This document shows, in pieces, positions 6,463 to 16,173 of a stretch of 35,971 nt of DNA. The notes under the pieces are model-generated. The model was not told the DNA's origin. It made no database searches and worked only from the letters and a program-made list of their open reading frames with translations. The DNA is from an uncultured Clostridia bacterium (lineage in GTDB: Bacteria; Bacillota; Clostridia; Lachnospirales; Cellulosilyticaceae): the NCBI GenBank assembly GCA_937981575.1, contig CALJNR010000092.1, positions 1 to 35,971 on the forward strand, in the 5' to 3' direction. The first letter of the stretch is position 1; every line of letters starts with the position of its first letter. Position numbers and translations under genes: made by a program.

Positions 6463-8802
6463 ATGCTGCCTAACAGATACAAGTGGAGAAAGAATAAAGA
6501 GAATAAGTGTGAGAATCTTATAGAGAAGATTTTAAATAATAGAGGCATAGATGGAATAGAGGAAATAGAAAGCTTTCTGCATCCAACGAAAGAGATGCTT
6601 CACTCACCTTATTTGTTAAATGACATGGAAAAAGCTGTAGAAAGAATTGTAAGGGTTAAAAACCAAAACAAGCATGTAGTCATCTATGGAGATTACGATG
6701 TTGACGGGATTACCAGTACTTCAGTTTTATATATGTTTTTGAAACGTGCCAATTATTGTGTATCGTATTATATCCCTGACAGACAGACAGAAGGTTATGG
6801 GCTTAATAAGCAGGCTATTGAAAGTATCAGCCAGTATGCTGATCTTATTATCACCGTAGATACAGGAATTGCTGCAGTTGAGGAGCTAAGATTTGCAAAT
6901 ACCTTAGGGATAGACGTAATCATAACAGATCATCACGAGTGTCAGGTGGATTTGCCGGATGCTTATTGTATTATCAATCCAAAGCGTAAGGATAGTACAT
7001 ATCCTTTTGAGGCTTTGGCGGGGGTTGGAGTAACCTTCAAGCTTATTCATGCACTAGCTCTTTATGAAAAAGAAGAAGAAATGATTTGGGAGTATATGGA
7101 CTTGGTTGCCCTGGGAACCATTGCAGATGTGGTGCCGCTCATTCATGAAAATAGAACCATTGCTTATTTAGGATTTGAAGCTATGAAAAATACATCCAAC
7201 TTAGGACTTAGGGAACTTATTAAAGTAATCAGTAATGGGGAAACTCATCAAAAAGTAACATCTAATATGATCGCCTATCAAATTGGACCTAGGATCAATG
7301 CAGCAGGCAGGCTGAGCGATGCTAAGATAGGGGTTGAACTGCTTACAACACAGGACAAAATAAAAGCAGCTGAGCTTGCAAAAGTCTTAGATGAAGAAAA
7401 TAAGAAAAGACAGGACATGGAATCTTATATTCTTGAACAAGCAGAAAAGTACATTAAAGATAACGTTGATGTGAAAAGTGAAAAGGTAATTATTGTTGCT
7501 GGCAAAGAGTGGCATCATGGGGTAATAGGCATTGTTGCCTCAAAAATTATGTCAAAGTACTATAGGCCGACTATTGTTTTGACAGAAGAAGAAGGGGTAT
7601 TCTCAGGATCAGCAAGAAGCATAGAAGGGTTTAACATTTTTGAGGCTATTCAGCATGCTAAAGATTTTCTTCTGCGTTTTGGAGGCCATGAAATGGCAGC
7701 AGGATTATCTTTGCAGGCAGAATGTTTTAATGACTTTAAACAGCTTATTAACAGCTGCGCGGAGCAGCTTATTGATGAAGATATGCTTGTACCATCAATG
7801 GATATAGACCTGGAACTCGGTATTCGTGATGTAGGTATAGATTTTTGCGAAGCCCTTGAACAATTGGAACCGTTTGGCGCGCATAATCCTGTTCCTCTAT
7901 TCAGTATTAGAGGAAAGGTTCAGTTTGTCCAGACAATGGGACAGCAAGACAGACATCTCCGTTTAACGATAGAAGAAGGTCAGCAGGTGCTTCAAGGGGT
8001 TGGATTTTACAAAGGATATCTTGCAGATTATCTGTCAGTTGGGGAAGAGGTTATCATAGGAGGAGAAATTGTCAAGAATGTATGGAATGGGCGGGTAAGT
8101 GTTCAGCTTCACATCAAAGATGTCCAATCATCAGAAAAAGAATTATTAAGAAGCCGATATTATACATCTCTATATCATGCACTTAAGAACCCCTTTCAAA
8201 TAGACAGCCGGAAGATGAAGCTTAAAAAAGCAGATTATGCATTAGAGGATGCTAAAATGATTAATGTCTATACGGAAGAGGGATTTTATAAAGTCTATGA
8301 AATGATTAAAAATACCTCGAAAAATGTTAACTTCAGTCAGAAGGTGTGTTATAATAAAGCTTGTTTAAAAAAAGACGACCAAGTAATTTGTGTGAATCCG
8401 CTTCAGAGTGATCATTCAGGTATAAATTATGAATGGGATTTTCAAACGGCAGGTGAGGTTTTTATGGTTTCAGATGAAACAGTTAATCGCCACAAAAATC
8501 AGCTTGTCAGGATGATCCCCTCCCATAAAGACTGCAGTGAGGTTTATAAGCTGCTTAAAGCCAATGCCCTTGAATATATGACAATACATAAGGCAATTGT
8601 AAACTTAAGTGCTTATCAGATGACAGAATATAAGCTGTTTCAGATTTTTGAGATCTTCAACGAACTAGGTATTTTAAAGCATAGAATCGAAGAAGATATA
8701 GTCTATTATGAGCTTATCCCAACAGGGAAAACGCGATTGGAAAGTTCGGCAATATATAGAAATATGCAGCGATTTTCAGAAAGTATTTTACAAATTAATT
8801 AA
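6463..8802 (+). CDS. recJ: Single-stranded-DNA-specific exonuclease RecJ
   Basis: RecJ (779 aa) is the 5'-3' ssDNA exonuclease of recombination and mismatch repair. DHH-phosphoesterase motifs are present: DYDVDG at 77-82, TVDTG at 131-135, and DHH at 156-158. DHHA1 motif GGHEMAAG follows around residue 400, then the OB-fold region. A C-terminal extension after about residue 560, typical of Firmicute RecJ, carries no recognisable catalytic motif. AAAGGAGGTG precedes the ATG. apt follows 24-30 bp downstream, matching the Clostridia recJ-apt-rel order. Confidence 0.95.
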   Translation: MLPNRYKWRKNKENKCENLIEKILNNRGIDGIEEIESFLHPTKEMLHSPYLLNDMEKAVERIVRVKNQNKHVVIYGDYDVDGITSTSVLYMFLKRANYCVSYYIPDRQTEGYGLNKQAIESISQYADLIITVDTGIAAVEELRFANTLGIDVIITDHHECQVDLPDAYCIINPKRKDSTYPFEALAGVGVTFKLIHALALYEKEEEMIWEYMDLVALGTIADVVPLIHENRTIAYLGFEAMKNTSNLGLRELIKVISNGETHQKVTSNMIAYQIGPRINAAGRLSDAKIGVELLTTQDKIKAAELAKVLDEENKKRQDMESYILEQAEKYIKDNVDVKSEKVIIVAGKEWHHGVIGIVASKIMSKYYRPTIVLTEEEGVFSGSARSIEGFNIFEAIQHAKDFLLRFGGHEMAAGLSLQAECFNDFKQLINSCAEQLIDEDMLVPSMDIDLELGIRDVGIDFCEALEQLEPFGAHNPVPLFSIRGKVQFVQTMGQQDRHLRLTIEEGQQVLQGVGFYKGYLADYLSVGEEVIIGGEIVKNVWNGRVSVQLHIKDVQSSEKELLRSRYYTSLYHALKNPFQIDSRKMKLKKADYALEDAKMINVYTEEGFYKVYEMIKNTSKNVNFSQKVCYNKACLKKDDQVICVNPLQSDHSGINYEWDFQTAGEVFMVSDETVNRHKNQLVRMIPSHKDCSEVYKLLKANALEYMTIHKAIVNLSAYQMTEYKLFQIFEIFNELGILKHRIEEDIVYYELIPTGKTRLESSAIYRNMQRFSESILQIN

Positions 8803-8832
8803 ATAAAATATATTATTCTAGGAGGAATGATG

Positions 8833-9345
8833 ATGGATTTATATTCACTAATTCGTGATATTAAAGATTTTCCAACAGAAGGGATTTTATTTAGAGACAT
8901 TACGCCACTTCTGCAGGATGCTGATGGACTTTTGCAATCTATAGACAGTATTGTGAGTGAAATAGATACAGTTGAATTTGATCTTGTTGTAGGTCCCGAA
9001 TCCAGAGGGTTTATATTTGGAGTGCCAGCAGCCTATAAGATGAATAAAGGATTTGTACCGGTAAGAAAGCCAGGAAAGCTGCCATATGAACATATTTCTC
9101 AAACCTATGATCTGGAATACGGCACATCAACTATTGAGATTCATGTGGATGCCATCAAAAAAGGACAAAAAGTTGTTATAGTAGATGACCTTTTAGCAAC
9201 AGGGGGAACTACAAAAGCGATGATAGAGCTGATTGAAAAGTTGGGCGGAGAAGTAGCTAAAATCGTTTATCTTATTGAACTGGAAGGACTTGGTGGACGA
9301 GAACTTCTTAAAGGCTATGAAGTGGCTTCATTACTAAAATATTAA
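8833..9345 (+). CDS. apt: Adenine phosphoribosyltransferase
   Basis: This 170-residue purine salvage enzyme converts adenine and PRPP to AMP in the cytoplasm. FPTEGILFRDITPLL near the N-terminus and the PRPP loop VVIVDDLLATGGTT are diagnostic. Three ATG codons lie in a row (8827, 8830, 8833). AGGAGG ends at 8825, which leaves only 1 nt to the first ATG but 7 nt to the third, so 8833 is chosen. It is probably cotranscribed with recJ and is closed by a strong terminator. Confidence 0.95.
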   Translation: MDLYSLIRDIKDFPTEGILFRDITPLLQDADGLLQSIDSIVSEIDTVEFDLVVGPESRGFIFGVPAAYKMNKGFVPVRKPGKLPYEHISQTYDLEYGTSTIEIHVDAIKKGQKVVIVDDLLATGGTTKAMIELIEKLGGEVAKIVYLIELEGLGGRELLKGYEVASLLKY

Positions 9346-9354
9346 TAACTATAG

Positions 9355-9386
9355 ATAAGCAAAGCGATATGGCTTTGCTTATTTGC
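9355..9386 (+). terminator. Intrinsic terminator of recJ-apt
   Basis: ATAAGCAAAGC (9355-9365) and GCTTTGCTTAT (9372-9382) form a perfect 11-bp stem around a 6-nt loop. Only a short T-run follows. Confidence 0.75.
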
Positions 9387-9479
9387 TATCAGATAAATTT
9401 TTTAGCGCTTTCAGCTAAGACCTGCACAAAAAAATGTTGGCAAAATATGATGCATGTGATAAGTTTATGTATATTACCA

Positions 9480-9508
9480 TTGAATTTTTAAACCAATATG
9501 TCTATAAT
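9480..9508 (+). promoter_or_regulatory. Promoter of the rel operon
   Basis: TTGAAT (9480-9485) and TATAAT (9503-9508) are separated by 17 bp, about 38 bp before the rel start. Confidence 0.7.
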
Positions 9509-9546
9509 ATATAATAATTATAGTTTACTACATAAGGGGGTAGACG

Positions 9547-11778
9547 ATGCCGGATGAAATTTTTGATAAGTTGATAAAAAGAATACGTTCATATCACCCT
9601 TCTGATAACTTATCAATGGTAGAAAAAGCCTATGCACTTGCAAAAGAGGCCCATGAAAATCAGCTTAGAAAATCGGGAGAGCCCTATGTTATTCATCCAT
9701 TAGAGGTAGCCTATATCCTCTCTGATTTAGAACTGGATATTGAGTCGATTGTTGCAGGGATTTTACATGATGTGGTAGAAGATACCCATTATACGCTGGG
9801 AGATATCGAAAGCCTGTTTAATAAAGAAGTAGCTTCTTTAGTAGATGGGGTTACAAAGCTTGGACAAATTCAATATACAACGCAGAATAAACAGCTGCAA
9901 AAAGAAGAGATACAAGCGGAAAATTACCGTAAGATGTTTCTGGCAATGGCGCAGGATATCAGGGTTGTCCTTATTAAGCTTGCGGACAGGCTTCATAATA
10001 TGCAGACATTAAAGTACATGCCCCCAAAGAAACAAAAAGAAAAGGCAGAAGAAACTTTAAATATCTATGCACCAATAGCTCATAGGTTAGGAATATGTAA
10101 GATCAAAGCGGAGCTTGAAGACTTGTCACTTCGTTATATTGATGCAGACATGTACTATGACTTAGCCCATAAAATAGCAAGAAAAAGGATCGAACGCATA
10201 CAGTATATTGAAGATATTGTCGATCAAATCAAAGTTAAAATTGCTGAAGCTGGTATTAAAGCTGTAGTAGAAGGGCGGCCCAAGCATTTTTTCAGCATTT
10301 ACAAAAAAATTGTTAACAAGAGTAAAACTTTAGATCAAATCTATGATCTTTTTGCTGTAAGGGCGATTGTAGATTCTGTTAAAGACTGCTACGGCGTGTT
10401 AGGCATCATACATGAGCTTTATACACCTATTCCCGGGCGGTTTAAAGACTATATCGCAATGCCAAAACCTAATATGTACCAGTCGCTGCATACTACCTTG
10501 ATGGGTTTTGAAGGAACACCTTTTGAAATGCAGATTCGTACGGAGGAAATGCACCGAACGGCAGAATACGGTATTGCAGCCCACTGGAAATACAAAGAGG
10601 GTAAAAAAGATGGAACGATACAGGACCAGTCTGAAGAAAAGCTGACGTGGCTGAGAGAAATTCTTGAATGGCAAAGAGATATGAGTGACAATCAGGAGTT
10701 CATGAATGCCCTGAAACTGGATCTTGATATTTATACAGATCAGGTGTATGTCTTTACCCCTAAAGGAGAACTGCTTACGCTTCCTAAAGGGTCAACACCT
10801 ATAGACTTTGCTTATAATATCCATAGTGATGTAGGCAATAAGATGATTGGAGCAAAAGTTAACGGAAAGATTGTAACTTTTGAATATATTATTAAAAATG
10901 GAGACCGTGTAGAAATATTGACGGCACAAAACTCTAAAGGTCCAAGCAGGGACTGGCTGAATATTGTCAAAAGCACACAGGCCCGAACCAAGATTAATCA
11001 ATGGTTCCGTAAACAGTTTAAAGAAGAAGACAGCACAAGGGGCAAGGAACTTTTAGAAATTGCTGCAAAGCAGAGAGGCTATACATTATCTTACTTGACA
11101 GATTCCGTTGTTGTAGATACAATATGCAAAAGATATGGGATGAAAAGCTGGGAAGGCATATGCGCGGCCATCGGGTATGGCAGCATGAAAGAAAGACAGA
11201 TTATTCAAAAGCTCATTGATGAAACCCTTAAGGTGAAAAAAGAGCTTATTACCCCTGAGCAAATCCTTCAGACCCATAATCAGGAGCCTGCAAGTACAAA
11301 TCAGCATAAAAATAGAAAGCATTCCAGCGGCATCGTTGTTAAAGGGGTCGGAGATATAGCTGTACGTTTTTCGAAGTGCTGCGGGCCTTTGCCGGGAGAT
11401 GATATTGTTGGGTATATTACACGGGGGCGAGGTGTTTCAATCCACCGCAAAGATTGTGTAAACATTCATTATATGCCCGAGGAAGAACGGGACAGGCTGA
11501 TTGATGCTGAGTGGCTTAAGGAACAAGAAGTTGCAAAACGCACTTATGTGACAGAGATCCAAATTACATGCCTTGACCGCTTAGGTATTATTGTAGATAT
11601 TTCTAAAATCCTTACGGATATGAAATTACCAGTAAAATCTTTTAATGCCAAGACTCTAAAAAACAATGCTGTATTCAATGTTAAAATAGAAATAACAGAT
11701 ATTTATCAATTAGAGGAACTGACAAGGAAAATTGAACAGTTAAGAGATGTATTAGAAATTATCAGAGTATCTTCATAG
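9547..11778 (+). CDS. rel: Bifunctional (p)ppGpp synthetase/hydrolase Rel
   Basis: This 743-residue long RSH protein makes and degrades the stringent-response alarmone. The HD hydrolase domain carries HDVVEDT (HD at 74-75) and RLHNMQTL. The synthetase domain has GRPKHFFSIYKK and the RFKDYIAMPKPNMYQSLHTT substrate region. The TGS domain (VYVFTPKGELLTLPKGSTPIDFAY), the conserved CCGPLPGDDIVGYITRGRG segment and a C-terminal ACT domain follow in the usual order. Intact HD residues mean it is predicted to be bifunctional rather than synthetase-only. A GGGGG stretch lies before the ATG. dtd follows 10 bp downstream. Confidence 0.95.
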   Translation: MPDEIFDKLIKRIRSYHPSDNLSMVEKAYALAKEAHENQLRKSGEPYVIHPLEVAYILSDLELDIESIVAGILHDVVEDTHYTLGDIESLFNKEVASLVDGVTKLGQIQYTTQNKQLQKEEIQAENYRKMFLAMAQDIRVVLIKLADRLHNMQTLKYMPPKKQKEKAEETLNIYAPIAHRLGICKIKAELEDLSLRYIDADMYYDLAHKIARKRIERIQYIEDIVDQIKVKIAEAGIKAVVEGRPKHFFSIYKKIVNKSKTLDQIYDLFAVRAIVDSVKDCYGVLGIIHELYTPIPGRFKDYIAMPKPNMYQSLHTTLMGFEGTPFEMQIRTEEMHRTAEYGIAAHWKYKEGKKDGTIQDQSEEKLTWLREILEWQRDMSDNQEFMNALKLDLDIYTDQVYVFTPKGELLTLPKGSTPIDFAYNIHSDVGNKMIGAKVNGKIVTFEYIIKNGDRVEILTAQNSKGPSRDWLNIVKSTQARTKINQWFRKQFKEEDSTRGKELLEIAAKQRGYTLSYLTDSVVVDTICKRYGMKSWEGICAAIGYGSMKERQIIQKLIDETLKVKKELITPEQILQTHNQEPASTNQHKNRKHSSGIVVKGVGDIAVRFSKCCGPLPGDDIVGYITRGRGVSIHRKDCVNIHYMPEEERDRLIDAEWLKEQEVAKRTYVTEIQITCLDRLGIIVDISKILTDMKLPVKSFNAKTLKNNAVFNVKIEITDIYQLEELTRKIEQLRDVLEIIRVSS

Positions 11779-11788
11779 AGGAGCAGAT

Positions 11789-12238
11789 ATGAGAGCAGTT
11801 GTGCAAAGAGTATTAGAAGCTTCCGTCACTATAGATGGGCAAAAAACGTCTGAAATCGGCCATGGACTGTTAGTCCTTGTAGGAATTAAGGCAGATGATA
11901 CAGAAAAAGATATGGAGTATATCATTCATAAAATAATGGGGCTTAGAATTTTTGAAGATGCTGAAGGGAAAATGAATTTGTCTGTTCAGGATGTAAAGGG
12001 AGAAATACTCATTGTCCCGAACTTTACACTATACGGCAATGCTGTAAAAGGTATGCGGCCAAGCTTTATAGCATCTGGAGGTGTTAAAGAGGCAGAGGAC
12101 AAGTTCAACGTTTTTATGAAAAAGTTAGGAGAGCAGGATTTTCCGGTTAGGGCTGGAGTATTTCAGGCAGATATGAAGGTAAGCCTTATTAACGATGGAC
12201 CTGTTACCATCCTGCTAGATAGTGCAAAATTATTTTAA
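11789..12238 (+). CDS. dtd: D-aminoacyl-tRNA deacylase (divergent motif)
   Basis: Dtd (149 aa) removes D-amino acids, and mischarged glycine, from tRNA. The N-terminus MRAVVQRVLEASVTI and the KGMRPSF and INDGPVTILLDS segments fit DTD closely, including the Gly-Pro of the cross-subunit motif. The usual SQFTL signature is replaced here by PNFTL (ILIVPNFTLYGN), so the Ser-Gln pair is changed to Pro-Asn while the Thr is kept. It overlaps no gene, has GAGGAG before the ATG, and sits immediately behind rel as in most Firmicutes. Confidence 0.9.
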   Translation: MRAVVQRVLEASVTIDGQKTSEIGHGLLVLVGIKADDTEKDMEYIIHKIMGLRIFEDAEGKMNLSVQDVKGEILIVPNFTLYGNAVKGMRPSFIASGGVKEAEDKFNVFMKKLGEQDFPVRAGVFQADMKVSLINDGPVTILLDSAKLF

Positions 12239-12243
12239 TGCCA

Positions 12244-12274
12244 GGGATATAAGTCAGTCTTATATCCCATTTTC
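12244..12274 (+). terminator. Intrinsic terminator after dtd
   Basis: GGGATATAAG (12244-12253) and CTTATATCCC (12259-12268) form a perfect 10-bp stem, followed by ATTTTC. The rest of the gap to 12487 shows no gene. Confidence 0.75.
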
Positions 12275-12487
12275 ATGGGCCGAGAAAAGTGACGTTTGAT
12301 AGGAAAAAAATAAGCTAAAAATAATAATTATAAAGTATGTTGTTATAAACCAAAATAACAAGTAGCTGTAATGGCATAATGAACATAATGTATAGAATAG
12401 AAAAGATGAGGCAGGTTGGTCGAGGTTGATGGACAATAAGTAAACTTAAATACTATTACAGTCATTATTTATATACAGGAGGATATG

Positions 12488-13120
12488 ATGATACAAACAT
12501 TGACAGTTGGAATGCTGCAGGAGCATGCTTATTTTTTTATTGACAGCAAGACAGGACATGGTTTCTTGATTGATCCAGGGGATGAGCCAGAGCGTATACT
12601 TTCTAAAATCAAACAGGAAGACTGGGTTATAGAAAAGATTCTTCTTACCCACGGACATTTTGATCATATTGGCGCTGTCAGTGCTATTAGAGAAGCGATA
12701 GGATCCCCTGTTGTTATTCATGAAGAAGGAAAGGCGTATCTTCGGGATGCATTATGGAATCTATCCGGCAGATATGGCATGGGGTATACACTGGAGGCTG
12801 ATCAATATGTCAGTCATGGAGATGTTATCTGCCTTGAGGCAAACCAAGAAATGAATCTCAAAGTAATCTATGCGCCCGGGCATACATCGGATGGCACAGC
12901 TTATTTCTCTTTGGCGGAGAATATAGCCTTTGTAGGGGATATTATTTTTAATGGATCCATAGGGCGCTGTGATAATCCAGGAGGAGATATGAATCAGCTG
13001 CTGACTACAATTAAAACACAAATATTTACACTTCCGGATGATACAGTATTACTCCCTGGACATGGTCCTAGTACTACTGTAAAAAAAGAGAAGGCTGCGA
13101 ACCCGTTCTTTAACAGATAG
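12488..13120 (+). CDS. MBL-fold metallo-hydrolase (glyoxalase II/YqgX-like)
   Basis: This 210-residue metallo-beta-lactamase-fold hydrolase has the metal motif THGHFDH (HxHxDH), then YAPGHTSDG, FVGDIIF and LPGHGPST, matching the small hydroxyacylglutathione-hydrolase-like enzymes often next to hemZ in Clostridia. The substrate is not known for this branch. Of two adjacent ATGs the second (12488) lies 5 nt after AGGAGG and the first only 2 nt, so 12488 is preferred. hemZ begins 17 bp downstream. Confidence 0.85.
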   Translation: MIQTLTVGMLQEHAYFFIDSKTGHGFLIDPGDEPERILSKIKQEDWVIEKILLTHGHFDHIGAVSAIREAIGSPVVIHEEGKAYLRDALWNLSGRYGMGYTLEADQYVSHGDVICLEANQEMNLKVIYAPGHTSDGTAYFSLAENIAFVGDIIFNGSIGRCDNPGGDMNQLLTTIKTQIFTLPDDTVLLPGHGPSTTVKKEKAANPFFNR

Positions 13121-13137
13121 GAGCAAAGAGGATAAAT

Positions 13138-14577
13138 ATGAATCCAACAATACAACTGATATGCAAAGGGCATCATGCAGAATACGAATTAAAAAATATT
13201 ATTAATTTATTTATGCCTTATATAGAAAATGAGTATTTGATTGAAACAATATATGATGATGAAACGGTATCCGTTTATTTGTTTTTAGAGGGGGTGCTAG
13301 CTAGGGAGCGTCAAAAAAAGCTGGTACTCATTCGGGATGAATCAAAGCATAAACGTCAAGTTAGGGAAGCTTTAAAGCAGCTTGTTTACGATACGCTTTG
13401 TGAGCTTACAAAAAAAGAAATGCCATGGGGAATACTTACTGGCATAAGACCAACTAAGATTGTTCATGATTACTTAGCTGAAAACAAGAAAGAAGCTGAA
13501 ATTGGTGAAATCTTAAAAAGTGAATACCGGGTACATGATAGTAAAATTAAGCTGCTCATTGAAGTGGCTAAGCGGGAAATTGATGTTTTGCAGCGTAATC
13601 AAAAAGATGAGGTAAGCATTTATATAGGTATACCCTTTTGCCCGACCAGATGTGTATACTGTTCTTTCACCTCTTATGCGATAGATAAAAAGAAAACGTT
13701 AGTAGAAGACTATTTGGAAGCGTTATTTAAAGAAATAGATTATATTGCAGAAGCTAAAAAGCATGTGCCTGTAAGAAGTCTTTATGTTGGAGGAGGGACA
13801 CCGACAAGTCTAAATGAAGATCAGCTTCAGAGGCTGCTTACCCATATTAAAAGCCGATTTGATCTAAGGCACATAGAAGAATATACTGTAGAAGCCGGCA
13901 GGCCTGATACGATTACGAAAGAGAAACTCAGGATTATGAAAGCTTTAGGCGTGAGCCGCATTTCCATCAACCCACAGAGCATGAATCAGAAAACACTGGA
14001 TGTAATCGGCAGAAAACACAGTGTAGAGGACATTAGCACTGTGTTTCATTTAGCCCGGGAATGCGGACATACCAATATTAATATGGATATTATTTTAGGG
14101 CTTCCAGGGGAGTCAAAAGAAGATGTTGAAAATACCTTGCAAGAGCTTGAGAAATTAAGCCCAGACAGTATTACTGTGCATACGATGGCCGTCAAAAGAG
14201 CATCTAGGCTTAAAGAAGAGTCAGAGCGCTATCTTTTGACAGAGGCACAAAATATAGAGCTTATGCTGAGTCTTTGTGAAACGTATCTCTTAAAGATGGG
14301 CCTTAATCCTTATTATTTATACAGACAGAAGAATATGCTTGGAAACTTTGAAAATGTAGGATATGCAAAAACAGGAATGGAATGTCTTTACAACATTGAG
14401 ATTATGGAAGAAAAGCAGACTATTTTGGCGTTGGGTGCAGGAGCTATAACAAAGATCGTTTACCAAAACGGTGAACGCATAGACCGGGTGCCTAATGTGA
14501 AAAATGTAGAGGAATATATCATGCGGATTGATGAAATGATTGAGCGTAAAAAGCAAGGTTTTATAAAATATCAGTAA
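13138..14577 (+). CDS. hemZ: HemZ-type radical SAM protein (coproporphyrinogen dehydrogenase family)
   Basis: This 479-residue HemN-related radical SAM enzyme matches the family annotated as coproporphyrinogen III dehydrogenase HemZ; its true substrate in Clostridia is uncertain. An N-terminal region (about 1-150) unique to HemZ includes MPWGILTGIRPTKI. The radical SAM cluster is C168, C172, C175 (CPTRCVYCSF). Next come YVGGGTPTSL, the EAGRPDTI and RISINPQS segments, and NMDIILGLPGE. It follows the MBL hydrolase closely and ends the operon. In many Clostridia hisS and aspS come next, but here a Trp T-box does. Confidence 0.9.
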   Translation: MNPTIQLICKGHHAEYELKNIINLFMPYIENEYLIETIYDDETVSVYLFLEGVLARERQKKLVLIRDESKHKRQVREALKQLVYDTLCELTKKEMPWGILTGIRPTKIVHDYLAENKKEAEIGEILKSEYRVHDSKIKLLIEVAKREIDVLQRNQKDEVSIYIGIPFCPTRCVYCSFTSYAIDKKKTLVEDYLEALFKEIDYIAEAKKHVPVRSLYVGGGTPTSLNEDQLQRLLTHIKSRFDLRHIEEYTVEAGRPDTITKEKLRIMKALGVSRISINPQSMNQKTLDVIGRKHSVEDISTVFHLARECGHTNINMDIILGLPGESKEDVENTLQELEKLSPDSITVHTMAVKRASRLKEESERYLLTEAQNIELMLSLCETYLLKMGLNPYYLYRQKNMLGNFENVGYAKTGMECLYNIEIMEEKQTILALGAGAITKIVYQNGERIDRVPNVKNVEEYIMRIDEMIERKKQGFIKYQ

Positions 14578-14592
14578 AGACTAAAAAGGTGA

Positions 14593-14622
14593 TTGACAAA
14601 TAAAGTGTTTTAAGTATATGAT
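14593..14622 (+). promoter_or_regulatory. Promoter of the T-box-trpB unit
   Basis: TTGACA (14593-14598) and TATGAT (14617-14622) have an 18-bp spacer, placing transcription start near 14629 just before the T-box. Confidence 0.75.
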
Positions 14623-14649
14623 ATAAAAAAGTAATAAATTTTAAAATCT

Positions 14650-14917
14650 ATGAACAAAAAGAGTAACTATTTTTGAGTGTCCAAGCGAGCTGGCGGTTGG
14701 TGAAAGGTCCAGTACAGGAGAAAGTAGTGAATGGGTTTGGGAGATGCAGGGTGAACGATCAAGTAGCCTTTAGCCGTGGCCTCACGTTACAGGGGAAAGA
14801 TATCGAGTACTTAGGTATTCCGTATCCTAAACGCATTCTAAATAGTTCTATTTAAATGCAATGCTTGGGTGGCACAGCGATACCACATCGTCCCAAAGGG
14901 GATGATGTGGTTTTTTT
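14650..14917 (+). promoter_or_regulatory. Tryptophan T-box riboswitch leader
   Basis: A T-box leader controls trpB by sensing uncharged tRNA-Trp. Stem I shows an AGTA loop-E type motif near 14660, a helix ACTAT paired with GTAGT (14724-14728), and right after it GAA-TGG, with UGG (14732-14734) as the specifier codon. The conserved T-box block is at 14860-14879 (core GGGTGGCACAGCG). The UGGN bulge reads UGGC, and C fits the G discriminator of tRNA-Trp. A terminator hairpin follows. An open frame within 14673-14855 is not a gene. Binding of uncharged tRNA should favour the antiterminator and turn trpB on. Confidence 0.9.
14883..14917 (+). terminator. T-box-controlled terminator
   Basis: CCACATCGTCCC (14883-14894) pairs with GGGATGATGTGG (14899-14910, one G-U) around AAAG, then seven T residues. 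This is the regulated terminator of the leader. Confidence 0.9.
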
Positions 14918-14949
14918 ATGTTCAAAAAATTTAGAGAGGGGAATAAACC

Positions 14950-16131
14950 ATGTTAAAAGATGTATTTGGAAATTTTGGAGGCGCTTATGTACCAGATAAA
15001 CAGAAAGAGGCATTAAAAGAACTTGAAGAAGCCTTTTTAAAGTATAAAGATGACGAAGGGTTCAAAAATGAACTTCATTATTATCTAAAAAATTATGTTG
15101 GAAGAATGACACCGCTTTACTTTGCAGAGCGGCTTACCAAAATGTGCGGCGGTGCAAAAATCTATCTAAAAAGAGAAGACCTTAACCATACAGGCGCGCA
15201 TAAAATCAATAACGTTCTTGGACAAATGCTTCTTGCAAAGAGAATGGGCAAGAAAAAGGTTATTGCAGAGACAGGGGCTGGACAACATGGGGTAGCAACT
15301 GCAACCGTAGCAGCATTAATGGGTATGGAATGTACAATCTATATGGGCAAAGAAGATATGAAAAGACAAGCACTTAACGTTTTTAGAATGGAAATGCTTG
15401 GGGCAAAAGTAGTCGCTGCAGAATCAGGCACGCAAACCTTAAAGGAAGCTGTTGATGAAGCGATACTTGCATGGGTTAATGCATCAGATGATACATTTTA
15501 TGTACTAGGCTCTGCTGTAGGTCCGCATCCTTATCCAACTATTGTTAAAGCCTTTCAAAAGGTAATAAGTGAGGAAGCCAAAGAGCAGATTCTTGAAGCA
15601 GAAGGAAAACTTCCAGAGGCTGTTATTGCCTGCGTAGGAGGGGGAAGTAATGCGATTGGAGCTTTTGCTGAATTTATTCCCAATGAAGAAGTCCAGCTGA
15701 TTGGGGTTGAAGCAGCTGGTAAAGGGCTGGATACACCGCTCCATGCAGCAACGATTACAAAGGGAGAGCCAACGATCTTACATGGTATGAAAACTTTATG
15801 CATTCTGGATGAAAATAAAGAGGTGGCTCCGGTATATTCGATTTCACCAGGACTTGACTATCCTGGTGTTGGGCCGGAACATGCCTATCTTAATGAAATC
15901 GGAAGGGCTAAATACGCTGCTATTACAGATGATGAGGCTATTGAAGCACTTATAACGCTCAGCAAAATGGAAGGTATACTTCCAGCAATAGAGAGTTCCC
16001 ATGCGCTGGCCTATGCAATGAAGTATGTAAAAACGCTCGGTAAGGACCAAGTAGTAATCGTTAATTTATCTGGAAGAGGAGATAAAGACGTAGAAGCTGT
16101 TTCACAGTATTTAGCCAATAAAAACAAATAA
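14950..16131 (+). CDS. trpB: Tryptophan synthase beta chain
   Basis: TrpB (393 aa) condenses indole with serine to make tryptophan, using PLP. The lysine that binds PLP is K85 in HTGAHKINN, with KREDLNHTG before it, [11 protein letters not shown] next, and the phosphate-binding GGGSNAIG around 225-232. Length and motifs fit the TrpB1 (TrpA-partnered) type. No trpA or other trp gene is in the window, so this copy is solitary. It is preceded by GAGAGGGG and by the Trp T-box, and followed by its own terminator. Confidence 0.93.
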   Translation: MLKDVFGNFGGAYVPDKQKEALKELEEAFLKYKDDEGFKNELHYYLKNYVGRMTPLYFAERLTKMCGGAKIYLKREDLNHTGAHKINNVLGQMLLAKRMGKKKVIAETGAGQHGVATATVAALMGMECTIYMGKEDMKRQALNVFRMEMLGAKVVAAESGTQTLKEAVDEAILAWVNASDDTFYVLGSAVGPHPYPTIVKAFQKVISEEAKEQILEAEGKLPEAVIACVGGGSNAIGAFAEFIPNEEVQLIGVEAAGKGLDTPLHAATITKGEPTILHGMKTLCILDENKEVAPVYSISPGLDYPGVGPEHAYLNEIGRAKYAAITDDEAIEALITLSKMEGILPAIESSHALAYAMKYVKTLGKDQVVIVNLSGRGDKDVEAVSQYLANKNK

Positions 16132-16142
16132 TTTAAGGGATA

Positions 16143-16173
16143 AGAGGTATGCATTTAGGCATGCCTCTTTTTA
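16143..16173 (+). terminator. Intrinsic terminator after trpB
   Basis: AGAGGTATGC (16143-16152) pairs with GCATGCCTCT (16159-16168, one G-U), followed by TTTTT. Confidence 0.8.

Noticed and set aside
14673..14855. 60-codon open frame between hemZ and trpB
   Set aside because: It lies entirely inside the Trp T-box leader and has no ribosome binding site.
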